Shown here piece by piece: positions 39,190 through 49,055 of a stretch of DNA of 64,000 nucleotides. The DNA comes from Deinococcus budaensis (GTDB lineage: Bacteria > Deinococcota > Deinococci > Deinococcales > Deinococcaceae), in NCBI RefSeq assembly GCF_014201885.1, contig NZ_JACHFN010000005.1, positions 1 through 64,000 on the forward strand, written 5' to 3'. How positions within the stretch are numbered: the stretch's first letter is position 1; every line of letters begins with the position of its first letter. The notes beneath the pieces are model-generated. The model saw only the letters and a program-made list of their open reading frames with translations. It was not told the DNA's origin and searched no databases. The translations under genes were made by a program, and so were the position numbers.

Positions 39190-40101
39190 ATGACCACCGT
39201 CCCCCGTTCCTACCACCGCCCCCGAAAGCCTTTCCCGCTGGGTCGCCTGCTCGCGTGGCTGGCCCTGGCCCTCATCCTCATCATTTCGGTGTTCCCAATT
39301 TTGATCGTTCTAAAAACCGCGCTGACCAGCAACCGGGACCTCTTCACCGAAGCGGCCCGCCTGTGGCCCAGCGACCCCACCCTGGTCAACTTCCAGCGCG
39401 TGCTCGGCCTGCTCAGCACCGAACAGGCCCAGGCCGCCGGCGGGTCCGGCAGCGCCGTGAACTTCCTCAGCGCCCTGAAAAACAGCGCCATCTTCACCCT
39501 GCTGATCGTGGTCGGTCAGACCTTTTTCTCCGCGATGGCCGCCTACGCGTTCGCCCGCCTGAAGTTTCCCGGCCGCGACGTCATTTTCACCCTGTTCCTA
39601 ATTGCGATGATGATCCCCGGGATCGTCCTGTTCATCCCGAACTTCATCACCGTCAGGAACCTCGGCTGGCTGAACACCATTCCCGGCATGGTTGCTCCCT
39701 TCATTCTGATGACGCCCTTCGCGGTGTTCTTCCTGCGGCAGTTCTTCCTGTCGCTGCCCCGTGAAACCGAAGAAGCCGCCTTTCTCGACGGCGCCGGTCC
39801 CTTCACCATCTTCTGGCGCATCACCCTCCCCATGAGCCAGGGTCCCCTCGCCACCCTCGCCATCCTGACGACGATCGGCATGTGGAACGAGTTTTTCTGG
39901 CCGTTCCTGATCGCCAAGGACGAAGCTTCCTTCACGCTGCCGGTCGCCCTCCAGGTCTTCAAATCTCAGACACCCCAGGGCGTCCCCGACTGGACCGGAC
40001 TGATGGCGGGCACCTTCATCACCGCCATCCCAGTGTTCCTGATGCTGATCATCCTCGGCCGCCGCGTCGTCGAATCCCTCGCGTTCAGCGGCACGAAGTA
40101 A
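39190..40101 (+). CDS. ABC sugar permease, MalG/AglG type
   Basis: 303 residues with six helices and the EAA loop EEAAFLDGAGPFTIFWRITL. The start lies 24 bp after the first permease. The codons at 39298-39315 (TTG ATC GTT CTA AAA) are AT-rich and unlike the rest, and include TTTGATCGTTC, the same sequence as the lacI operator. The protein completes the membrane channel for the alpha-galactoside importer. Confidence 0.93.
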   Translation: MTTVPRSYHRPRKPFPLGRLLAWLALALILIISVFPILIVLKTALTSNRDLFTEAARLWPSDPTLVNFQRVLGLLSTEQAQAAGGSGSAVNFLSALKNSAIFTLLIVVGQTFFSAMAAYAFARLKFPGRDVIFTLFLIAMMIPGIVLFIPNFITVRNLGWLNTIPGMVAPFILMTPFAVFFLRQFFLSLPRETEEAAFLDGAGPFTIFWRITLPMSQGPLATLAILTTIGMWNEFFWPFLIAKDEASFTLPVALQVFKSQTPQGVPDWTGLMAGTFITAIPVFLMLIILGRRVVESLAFSGTK

Positions 40102-40194
40102 AGGCACGCCATGACCGGTCCCGCGCCACCTCCAAGCCCCACACCCCTCCCGCGTCCTCCCGCCGCCCACCTCACTCCCCTGGAGGGACCCATC

Positions 40195-41505
40195 ATGAAA
40201 AAACTGCTGACTCTGACCGCTACCCTGACGACCACCCTGGTGAGCACCGCCAGCGCCGCGACGACCATTGAGTACTGGCTGTGGGACGCCAACCAACAAC
40301 CGGCGTACCAGCAGTGCGCGGCGAACTTCACCCGCAAGAATCCCGACATCACCGTCAAAATCACCCAGAAAGGCTGGAACGACTACTGGACCGGCCTGAC
40401 CACCGGCTTCGTCAGCGGCACCGCCCCGGACGTGTTCACCAACCACCTCGCGTACTACCCGGAATTCGCCTCCAACAACCAGCTCGTGGACCTGAACCCG
40501 CTGATCAAACGCGACAAGGTCGCCACGAACGTCTACTTCAAGGGCCTCGCGGACCTGTGGGTCAAGAACGGGAAACGCTACGGTCTGCCGAAGGACTTTG
40601 ACACGGTCGGCATCTTCTACAACGCGGACATGCTCGCGAAAGCTGGCATGAAGCCCACTGACCTCGCCAACCTCACGTGGAACCCTAAGGACGGCGGCAC
40701 CTGGCAAAAGGCCATCGCGCGGCTCACCGTGGACCGTAGCGGCAACAATGGCCTCTCCCCCAACTTCAACAAGAAGCAGGTCAAACAGTACGGCTACCTG
40801 ACCGGGTACGGCGCTGGCTTCAACGGCCAGACCGAATGGGCCTTCTACACCGCGCCCATGGGGTGGAAGCACAACAACGGCCTGTTCGGCACCAAGTACA
40901 ACTACGGCGACCCCCGCTTCGCGCAGGCCATCCAGTGGCTCGCGGACCTGAACCTCAAGCACGGCCTGATTCCCAGCTTCAAGGACGTGCAGAGCAGCGG
41001 TGACGGTCTGTTCCGCGCTGGTCAGGCGGCCATGTTCATCAACGGCTCGTGGATGATCAGCGACTTTACCCAGAAGCTCCCCTTCAAGGTCGGCATCGCC
41101 CCATTGCCCAAAGGCCCGAACGGCAAGCGCATGAGCATGTTCAACGGCCTGTCCGACGCCATCTGGGTCGGCAGCAAGAACAAGGAAGCCGCCTGGAAGT
41201 GGGTCAAGTATCTCGCCAGCGTTGAATGCCAGAACACCGTCGGACGCTCCGGAGTCGTCTTTCCCGCCATTCCGTCCGCCACCAACCTGGCGGTCGCCGC
41301 CCACAAGGCCCGTGGCGTGGACGTCAGCTCCTTCGTCAACCAGGCCAAGGCGCCCGGCGGCACCTTCTACTTCCCCATTACCGACAACGCCGCCCAGGTC
41401 AACGACATCATGACGAGCACCTTGCAGCGGGTCTTCCTCGGCCAGGCCAAAGCGAGCGCCGTGCTCAAGGACGCCAACGCCAAAGTCAACGCGCTGTTCA
41501 GATAA
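40195..41505 (+). CDS. Extracellular sugar-binding protein of the ABC importer
   Basis: 436 residues from the ATG at 40195, placed after TGGAGGGA; the longer frame from 40111 is Pro-rich non-coding sequence. A Sec signal peptide (MKKLLTLTATLTTTLVSTAS, cleavage near ASA-A) lacks a lipobox. The mature part has the SBP family 1 signature region (YGLPKDFDTVGIFYNADML, AMFINGSWMISDF). It delivers the sugar to the two permeases upstream. A perfect 10-bp stem-loop follows the stop, which could stabilise this message over the downstream genes. Confidence 0.93.
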   Translation: MKKLLTLTATLTTTLVSTASAATTIEYWLWDANQQPAYQQCAANFTRKNPDITVKITQKGWNDYWTGLTTGFVSGTAPDVFTNHLAYYPEFASNNQLVDLNPLIKRDKVATNVYFKGLADLWVKNGKRYGLPKDFDTVGIFYNADMLAKAGMKPTDLANLTWNPKDGGTWQKAIARLTVDRSGNNGLSPNFNKKQVKQYGYLTGYGAGFNGQTEWAFYTAPMGWKHNNGLFGTKYNYGDPRFAQAIQWLADLNLKHGLIPSFKDVQSSGDGLFRAGQAAMFINGSWMISDFTQKLPFKVGIAPLPKGPNGKRMSMFNGLSDAIWVGSKNKEAAWKWVKYLASVECQNTVGRSGVVFPAIPSATNLAVAAHKARGVDVSSFVNQAKAPGGTFYFPITDNAAQVNDIMTSTLQRVFLGQAKASAVLKDANAKVNALFR

Positions 41506-41509
41506 GAGG

Positions 41510-41545
41510 AGAGGTGGGCTACCGCACGACCGGTCGCCCACCTCT
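41510..41545 (+). terminator. Intercistronic stem-loop after the binding-protein gene
   Basis: AGAGGTGGGC (41510-41519) and GCCCACCTCT (41536-41545) form a perfect ten-pair stem with a 16-base loop, starting two bases after the codon that ends the gene region. There is no T-run. In sugar operons such structures protect the abundant binding-protein transcript or dampen readthrough. Confidence 0.6.
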
Positions 41546-41598
41546 GCCCCTCAAACCACTGAACGTGCCACGGCCTCCCGACTTCGCAAAGGACTTCC

Positions 41599-42927
41599 AT
41601 GACTGCACCCAGAATCGCCATGATCGGCGCGGGCAGCACCGTGTTCGCCAAGAACCTGCTCGGCGACATCCTCAGCTTCCCCGAACTTGCCAGCGCCGAC
41701 ATCCGCTTGTTCGACATCAACCCGGAACGCCTCGACGTGACCGGGCAGGTGGCCAGCCGCGTCGCACGTGCGGTCGGCGCCCACCCCACCGTCTCCGTCA
41801 CCACGGACCGTGAACGTGCTCTTGACGGCGCGGACTTCGTGATCAACATGATTCAGGTCGGCGGATACCAACCGGCGACCGTGACGGACTTCGAGGTGCC
41901 GAAGAAGTACGGCTTGCGGCAGACCATCGCCGATACGCTCGGCATCGGCGGGATCATGCGTGCCCTGCGCACCGTGCCGGTGCTGCTGGACATGAGCCGC
42001 GACATGGAGCGGCTGTGCCCCGACACTCTGCACCTGAATTACGTCAACCCCATGGCCATGAATATCGCCGGGCTCGCGCGCCAGACGCCCATCCGCACGG
42101 TGGGGCTGTGCCACAGCGTGCAGCACACCGCTGGGGAACTCGCGCATGACCTCGGGCTCCCCGCCTCGGAGATCGACTTCCTGTGCGCTGGCATCAACCA
42201 TATGGCCTTTTACCTGAAGTTCGAGCACCGCGGTGAGGACCTCTACCCGCGTCTCAAAGCCCTCGCGGAGAGCGGTCAGGTGCCTGCTGGCAACCGCGTG
42301 CGTTACGAGATGCTGCGGCGTCTCGGGTACTTCGTGACCGAAAGCAGCGAGCACTTCAGCGAGTACGTGCCGTACTTCATCAAACGCGGCCGTGAAGACC
42401 TCATCGAACGCTTTCAGGTCCCGCTCGACGAGTACCCCCGCCGCTGCCAGGCGCAGATCGGCGGCTGGGAGGACCTGCGCGCGCAACTCCAGGATCCCAC
42501 TGCCCCGCTGGAGGTGTCTCGCAGCGTCGAGTACGGCTCCCTGATCATTCACAGCATGGTCACCGGACAGCCGCGCGTGGTGTACGGCAACGTCATGAAC
42601 GACGGCGGCCTCATCCAGAACCTCCCGCACGACTGCGCTGTGGAGCTGCCGTGCCTCGTCGACCGGCAGGGCGTGCAACCCACCCGCATCGGCCGCATCC
42701 CGCCGCAACTGGCCGCACTGATGCAGACGAACATCAACGTTCAGGCCTTGACGGTCGAGGCGCTGGTCATCGGCAAACGCGAGCACATTTACCACGCCGC
42801 CATGCTTGACCCGCACACCGCGTCGGAACTTGACCTCGACCAGATCTGGGCGCTGGTCGACGACCTTCTCGACGCTCACGGCGACTTCGTCCCGGCGGCC
42901 CTGCGCGCCCTTCAGGCTGCGGACTGA
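41599..42927 (+). CDS. melA: GH4 alpha-galactosidase (MelA-like)
   Basis: 442 residues. The NAD-binding opening [20 protein letters not shown] is typical of GH4, as are [10 protein letters not shown] and [14 protein letters not shown], whose Cys-His pair binds the catalytic Mn2+, and [11 protein letters not shown]. The CHSVQ form favours alpha-galactosidase or alpha-galacturonidase over 6-phospho-glucosidase. The enzyme uses NAD+ and a redox elimination mechanism on unphosphorylated substrate, which suits an ABC rather than PTS uptake route. It follows the importer genes and precedes a second, unrelated galactosidase. Confidence 0.88.
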   Translation: MTAPRIAMIGAGSTVFAKNLLGDILSFPELASADIRLFDINPERLDVTGQVASRVARAVGAHPTVSVTTDRERALDGADFVINMIQVGGYQPATVTDFEVPKKYGLRQTIADTLGIGGIMRALRTVPVLLDMSRDMERLCPDTLHLNYVNPMAMNIAGLARQTPIRTVGLCHSVQHTAGELAHDLGLPASEIDFLCAGINHMAFYLKFEHRGEDLYPRLKALAESGQVPAGNRVRYEMLRRLGYFVTESSEHFSEYVPYFIKRGREDLIERFQVPLDEYPRRCQAQIGGWEDLRAQLQDPTAPLEVSRSVEYGSLIIHSMVTGQPRVVYGNVMNDGGLIQNLPHDCAVELPCLVDRQGVQPTRIGRIPPQLAALMQTNINVQALTVEALVIGKREHIYHAAMLDPHTASELDLDQIWALVDDLLDAHGDFVPAALRALQAAD

Positions 42928-42977
42928 AGTCGCCTCCTCCCGCTGTTTTTTTTCTTGATCTTCCCCGGAGCTTGACC

Positions 42978-44534
42978 ATGACCGACACCAACACGCACCG
43001 CTGGACCCTGCCTATCGTCCCGGACACTCTGCGCGTTTTGACCAACGGCTACCAGTCCTGGAGCGAAGCGGAGTTGCGACCTCTGACCGACACGCCCAGA
43101 CAGGCGCTGTTCCAATGGATGACCGACCAGGGCCAGGACCCCGCCTTTCCGCCCAGCGATCAGGCGGGCGTCTGGCGCAGCCACACCCTGATTGCCCTGC
43201 TCCGTCCGGACGGCAGCGGCTGGGTTGGCTGCCTGAGGGACGCCACGCGCACCTTCGCGCACTGGGAGGTTCGTGCTGGCACCAGCAGTGTGGACGTGAC
43301 CTGCGTCCTGGAAGGCGCCGACGCCGACGTGGCTTTCGAGGAAACGGCGGACGTGCAGACAACCCTGGAGCAGCTCAGCGGTGAACTGGGCCGCGCGATG
43401 GGTGCCCGGACGCCGGCACCGCTGCGCGTCTGGTGCTCCTGGTACTCCTACTACCGTGACATCACTCTGGACACCATGCTGAAAAATGCCCGGCTCGCCC
43501 ACGAGCACGGCCTGCCGTTCGATGTCTTTCAGCTGGACGACGGCTTTCAGGCGGACCTGGGCGACTGGTTCGAACCCAGTTCCTGGTTTGGCGGCCACGC
43601 CAAGGACCTGCCCGCTCAGCTGAGGGAGCTCGGCTTCCGGGCTGGACTGTGGCTGGCCCCGTTCCTGGTGGGGCCTGAATCCAAACTGCGTGCGGCCCAC
43701 CCGGAGTGGCTGCTTCAAGCGGAGGACGGAACGCCGCTGCTGTTCGGCAACAACTGGGGTGGCCCCTACCACGCCCTGGACACCACCCACCCGGAGGCCC
43801 TCGCCTGGCTGCGGGACCTGGCGGCCACCTGCCGCACTTGGGGGTACGACTACCTGAAAGTTGACTTCCTGTACGCCGGGTCGCATCCCGGCAAGCGGCA
43901 TGACCCGGCGGTGAGCCGCGCGGAAGCGTACCGGATGGGGTTGCAGGCGCTCCGCGATGGCTTCGGGGAGGACGGCTTCCTGCTGGGGTGTGGCGCGCCC
44001 CTGGCGAGCAGCATCGGGCTCGTGGATGCCATGCGGACCGGGCCGGACGTCACGCCCTTCTGGGATGACGAGGCGCGGCGCGTGTTGCTGGGCGACGGCG
44101 CCGTACCCAGCGCCCGCAGCGCCCTGCACACCGCACTGACCCGTTGGTATCAGCACACCTGGTACCAGCCGGACCCGGACGTGATGATCGCCCGGCGTGA
44201 ACGCAGCCTTCTCAACGACCATGAGCGGGGCGCCCTGCTGGGTTTGCTGGACGTGATGGGTGGCCTGCGGGCCAGCAGTGACCCCATGGAGTTGCTGGAC
44301 GAGGTGGGGCTGGAGCTGCTGCGGCGCAGCCTGGATCTCAGCACCCCTGACCGCCCCCGCACCCTCACGGAAAGTTATGGAGGCGCCGTGACTCACTTCA
44401 CTCGCGGCACCTTCAATCTGCTGAATACTGCCGTATCGGGCCTGGGCGCCCACAGCTACAGTGGTGTTCCCGTTCCCGAGGAGGACCTGCCCTCCCAGCC
44501 TGTGGCCGCCGACCTGCGGGAAGTTCATGCCTAA
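42978..44534 (+). CDS. GH36-type alpha-galactosidase
   Basis: 518 residues from the ATG at 42978, with GGAG eight bases upstream; an in-frame TTG at 42972 is the alternative. The barrel contains [39 protein letters not shown] (nucleophile Asp) and [13 protein letters not shown] (acid Asp), all as in GH36. At 518 residues it is shorter than the 700-residue GH36 enzymes because the N-terminal beta domain is reduced. It probably removes galactose from melibiose or raffinose-type sugars inside the cell, as no signal peptide is seen. Confidence 0.9.
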   Translation: MTDTNTHRWTLPIVPDTLRVLTNGYQSWSEAELRPLTDTPRQALFQWMTDQGQDPAFPPSDQAGVWRSHTLIALLRPDGSGWVGCLRDATRTFAHWEVRAGTSSVDVTCVLEGADADVAFEETADVQTTLEQLSGELGRAMGARTPAPLRVWCSWYSYYRDITLDTMLKNARLAHEHGLPFDVFQLDDGFQADLGDWFEPSSWFGGHAKDLPAQLRELGFRAGLWLAPFLVGPESKLRAAHPEWLLQAEDGTPLLFGNNWGGPYHALDTTHPEALAWLRDLAATCRTWGYDYLKVDFLYAGSHPGKRHDPAVSRAEAYRMGLQALRDGFGEDGFLLGCGAPLASSIGLVDAMRTGPDVTPFWDDEARRVLLGDGAVPSARSALHTALTRWYQHTWYQPDPDVMIARRERSLLNDHERGALLGLLDVMGGLRASSDPMELLDEVGLELLRRSLDLSTPDRPRTLTESYGGAVTHFTRGTFNLLNTAVSGLGAHSYSGVPVPEEDLPSQPVAADLREVHA

Positions 44535-44674
44535 AGGGCGTCTGAGAAACCTCAGGGTGCACTTTTGGCCAGGCGAGTGCGCCTTGGTTCACGGGGGTCC
44601 TCCTCCGCTTGATGCACCGGGTGAGAAGGGTAGTCCAGGTACGTCGCCGACTGATCAGTACGGAGGTTCTCGTA

Positions 44675-46300
44675 TCAAGCCAGCGGGTGCTCACGGCGCT
44701 GGAGAAGCTCCAGCAACCTTCTTACCCCGGCCGCGGCCGTTCGGTATTCAACGGCCGCCACGCCCTGATGGTCCCCATGCACGTACCGGTTCCGCACGTA
44801 TCGCGCCCGCTCGTACTCGGCGATTTCGTCCTCACCCCATACTTCTCGTCGGAGCGCCTCATCCATGAGGGCACGCAGGCGAACGTTCTGGGACGAGGCA
44901 TTGTCGGCCCCGTGCAGGAGGCGCCGCAGCAGCGATTCGATGAGTCCAACACCGAGCACCAACGCCGAGGCGTATTCCGCATTGGCGTACAGACGCTCGA
45001 ATTCGGCACGCATGTCCTCATTGAGGCGAGGCTGGACACGTTGAATGGCTCGGACGAGGGCCTGCGCAGACGCCTGCACTGACTCCTCCTTGTCCAAGTC
45101 GACCATGACCATAGGCAAGTCTGGGAAAGGAGAGCGACTGGCGCTGTGGGTCGTCACCAATATCACCTTGACGCCCTCCTGGCCCCAGGTCAGCTTGACC
45201 GCCGCTTCCCCCCACGAGGTCGAGATGTCCACAATGACAATCTGCGCCCGCCGCACGAGCATCTCCAGCTTCGCGATGATCTGATCACCCGGCGCCACAA
45301 CGTCGTCGGCCGTGAGAGGTACCAGCCCCTCCTGTGCTACCAGGGGAAACACGTAGTCCCGGTAGAACCATTGGTGGCTGTTCGGGAACTCAAAAAAGCA
45401 GATGTTGTTGGCGGTATTTTCAGGTAGGCGCAGTTGACCGGCCGAGTCGTCGGTCCGGTATGTACTGCGCTGTGCGAGCTTTTCCAGCAAGTAACGGTGC
45501 AACTCGTCAAATACCTGTGCCAGCAAGTCGCCGTACGCCCCGGCCTCGTCGATATTGATGACCGTGACGCCACGTCTGGCGTACCGCGCAACTTCAGTCG
45601 GCGAGGCGCGCACGATCAGCGCGTACGCGGGGCGGCGTAGCGTCCCCAATCGCTCAGTGACCACGCGCCAGATCAGTCGGAAGTCGGGATCGTCGAGGCT
45701 ATACCCCACCAGTACAGCCGTGCGGCTGATCAGCAGATTGGCAAGGTACGTCGCCATGAGGGGGCGCTGCACGACGAACTTCTCGTAGTCGTCCTCGGTT
45801 GCCACGAGATGCGCCGGGTGATTGACGTCACCATGAAGTTTCAGGATGTTCGTGACCCCACGGGACACACCGATGGCCAGCTGGTACTCGTCCAGAATGG
45901 GATGATGAGGACGCTGGAGTTGGGCGTACTGCTGCTCGAGCAGAAAGTCGAAATTGGTCGTGACGACTACGTCGAACCCGAGGGTGCAGAATGACCGATG
46001 GGCTTCGCCAGGTCGCGCGTCATTCACGCGGATCATCTCGCGCAGTCGTTCGACCAGCACCACGCGAGAAAAACGGTGCGCGAACGCGGAAATGTTTTCA
46101 AGTGCGTTGTCGCAAGCCTGCTCCCCGAGGTGCCGGCCCATCTCTCGCCCTAGCCCGGCCCAGTCGGGGATGGCCTGACCGTCGGGTGTGACGGCGTTCC
46201 GGGACAGGCCAGCCCCCACGATAGGCAACCAGCGGTTATCCACCAGATCTTGTAACAGGGTTTCTGGAAAGTAGCGGTCGAGCAGTGGAAAGTCGGGCAT
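44675..46300 (-). CDS. SIR2 / deoxyribosyltransferase-like / HEPN fusion, likely abortive-infection protein
   Basis: 541 residues. Residues 24-270 form a SIR2-type NADase-like domain: IVGAGLSR (27-34), TTNFDFLLE (114-122), LHGD (155-158) and GYSLDDPDF (199-207). Residues about 299-385 resemble nucleoside deoxyribosyltransferase or TIR-like folds (VFPLVAQEGLVPLTADDVV, AQIVIVDIS, VKVILVTT). Residues about 430-541 are helical with RNRYVH (503-508), the RNxxxH motif of HEPN RNases. SIR2 proteins in bacterial defence deplete NAD+ on infection and HEPN domains cut RNA; that both act here is inference. It stands alone, divergent from rnhA. Confidence 0.8.
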   Translation of the reverse strand: MPDFPLLDRYFPETLLQDLVDNRWLPIVGAGLSRNAVTPDGQAIPDWAGLGREMGRHLGEQACDNALENISAFAHRFSRVVLVERLREMIRVNDARPGEAHRSFCTLGFDVVVTTNFDFLLEQQYAQLQRPHHPILDEYQLAIGVSRGVTNILKLHGDVNHPAHLVATEDDYEKFVVQRPLMATYLANLLISRTAVLVGYSLDDPDFRLIWRVVTERLGTLRRPAYALIVRASPTEVARYARRGVTVINIDEAGAYGDLLAQVFDELHRYLLEKLAQRSTYRTDDSAGQLRLPENTANNICFFEFPNSHQWFYRDYVFPLVAQEGLVPLTADDVVAPGDQIIAKLEMLVRRAQIVIVDISTSWGEAAVKLTWGQEGVKVILVTTHSASRSPFPDLPMVMVDLDKEESVQASAQALVRAIQRVQPRLNEDMRAEFERLYANAEYASALVLGVGLIESLLRRLLHGADNASSQNVRLRALMDEALRREVWGEDEIAEYERARYVRNRYVHGDHQGVAAVEYRTAAAGVRRLLELLQRREHPLA

Positions 46301-46377
46301 AGGCGCGCTCGCCTATCGTATCGCCTGCCAACAAGGTGTGTGGGCCATCCTCGCTGGCGTTCTACATTGAAAACCCC

Positions 46378-46836
<459 letters not shown>

Positions 46837-46863
<27 letters not shown>

Positions 46864-48507
46864 GCGGCGCTCGAAGAGGGGTCCTCCCCTCGTCGTGACG
46901 GGTACGAGGATGCCCCTTCCCCGAACAAGTGGCCCCTGCACGGCCGCTTTCCCCACGCAACTCACTGTCGCTTCAACACCCCCCGGGTGCGCGCAGCCCA
47001 GGAAACCGGGCCAGATGGACGGCACGGCGAAGACACACGAGAAGCAGCGGTCGCCCGCCATTCGCGCTGCCCGGGTGGCGAGTTGCCCCCGCAACAGAGT
47101 TAACGCTGCCAATCCCTTCCGGCCCTGCACCCCGACCAACAACGGGTCGAACACCTCGGGGTCTGCCAAGAGCAAGGGAAGGGTGCCGATCAGCCGCTCG
47201 GCGCGGTCCTCCCGGTAGGCGAAGCGCAATACGTCCCGCGCCACCGTATCTCGCAGGGTCAGCCAGTCTGGGCGTTGTGGGGCACGGCGGGCCAGGCGGA
47301 CCGCCGCCCCAGGTGCCGTGACCCGCGCCAGTTGCTGGCGGACCTCGTCATCCAGGGTCTGCGCCGCCAGAAATGCGCTGCCCACACTCGCGAAGGTCTG
47401 CCCCCGCAAACGGACCGGCGCCGGTGCCCACACGCTCAGAAACTCGAAGGTGAACGACGTCAACCGGCCGGGAGCTTTGGGACGTCGGATCGGGGAGGAA
47501 GCCCGCGGCCGTACGCTCTTCTCGCGTACGGCATGACCTGACCGTTTGCCCCCGGTTCGTTCTAGAGAAGGAGAACTGGCCTTGGGAAAGTCTTCCTTCG
47601 CTGGTGCGGCCCCGAGCGCCTGCCGTCTGGCCTCACGCAATGCGCCCAGAGTGGGGGCCGCCACCGGGCCGAGCAGGTCGAGGACCGTCTCCCCCCATCC
47701 GGGCCGGATGACCGCTGCCCCCGCCCGCCAGTGGCCCTCGGCCAGCGCCCGGGCTGGGTCACTCGCGATGCCTGGAGGCACGACCCGTACGGTGACGTGC
47801 ACCTCGCAGCCCGCCGCCCGCAAGTGGCGCAGGGTCTCCGTCTGCGTGACCGTCAGGGTCAGTGGGGCTCCAGAGGTAGCCTCAGTCCGGCTGCGGCGCT
47901 TGACCTCCACGACCACGGGGCGCCTGTCCCCCTGCGCGAGGACGTCGACATTCGTAAACGCGCCCGGCTCGGCGGCTGCCACGTATTCCACGTAGTAGGC
48001 CTCGACGAGCGCCGCGAGCAGGTCGCCAACCGGGACTGTGCGCCAGCGGGACGTGTCCGCGATTAAGGGGGCACTGGGCAGGAGGACCCGCTGAGCAGGT
48101 CGTGGCGCACCGGGGACGAGACAAGGCTGCCCGCGCACCATGGTGACCTGCAACGGCCACGCCGTGAAAGTGAGGGCCTGGTCATCCACGGCCCACTGAA
48201 GGAGGGTCACCCCGTGCAGTCCCTGGGCCACCTTGGCCAGAAGGCGGGCGTCGGGCGGGGGAAGGTCATGTGGGGAAGTGGGCGCGAAGGCGAGCCAGGT
48301 CCAGTCGCGGGGCTGGGTGAGCACTTGCACGAGCAGGTCCTGCCGCCGGACGCGGCGACGCAGGGCCCAAAAGCCGAAGCCCGCTACATGGTGGCCCTCG
48401 GCGCGCAGGGTGTCCCTCACCGCGGTTTCGGTGACTAGTGCATCGAGATGAGCGCGGTCCGGGGACGCCAGGCTCAGGAGAGCAGCGACTGTGCCGTTCA
48501 CGCCCAC
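46837..48507 (-). CDS. PD-(D/E)XK nuclease-like / NADAR-like / Cys4 protein
   Basis: 556 residues, not assigned to a named family. Residues about 165-240 look like a restriction-type nuclease: Asp188 in NVDVL, then VVVEVKRR with Glu201 and Lys203. A low-complexity basic linker (300-350) leads to a NADAR-like domain (352-445): FEFLSVWAPAPVRLRGQTFA, PDWLTLRDTVARDVLRFAY. The usual EH pair of NADAR is replaced (GSAFLAAQ), so glycosidase activity is doubtful. Cys 488, 491, 505 and 517 could form a zinc or Fe-S site. NADAR domains act on ADP-ribose adducts in defence contexts; its role here is inference. It ends convergent with rnhA. Confidence 0.6.
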
Positions 48508-49055
48508 CAGGATGCCAGGTGGAGGGGGCTGTCAGGCGCGCGCATCACGCACCTCAAGCCGAAGAAGCTGCAGGCAGGGGACTGAGGAACGCTCAAGGTA
48601 CAAGGGAATTCTCCCCTTCGACTGTTCGCCACGCTGGCGTTATTTGGAAAACCAGAGCAATTTTGTGCGAGAACTGTTCCTCAGCAGGAGAGAGGGTCGT
48701 GTGAGCAAAGGAATAACGGATTGCTCTATGACTCAAGTTGCAGTTTAGTAATGATTACAGAGGACATTTTTCAGCAGTCCACATTGTGTAGCTGTCTTTC
48801 AAAGAAAGAAGCCTTGTAGGACACGGTGAGTGTAGGCGGTGCAGACCGCCTCCGCACGCGCAGCCAGCTGGGAGGTGACCAGTGCAGGCTGGGCGAAGGG
48901 GAGTCATGACCTGCTGTTTGCGTTCCTTCCGGAGAGGCAATCGTGGAGGCTTGCGCCGCCTCCCAGTCTTCCGGGTCTCCTGCTTAACGAGGTCAGGTCT
49001 GCCAGCAGATGAGCCCTGGCCCGGCCACTTTCCCTCCAGGGGTTCCGGGCCACGC
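48508..49055. other. Intergenic region without a gene
   Basis: No credible coding frame is seen. The part 48640-48800 is AT-rich compared with its surroundings and contains CTTTCAAAGAAAG (a small dyad at 48799-48811). It holds the promoter of the minus-strand nuclease-NADAR gene and the 3' end of the four-gene operon. Confidence 0.4.

Noticed and set aside
39598..41541. 647-codon open frame on the minus strand
   Set aside because: Antisense to the MalG-like and binding-protein genes, with no domain and a biased composition. The plus-strand genes have clear motifs and ribosome sites.
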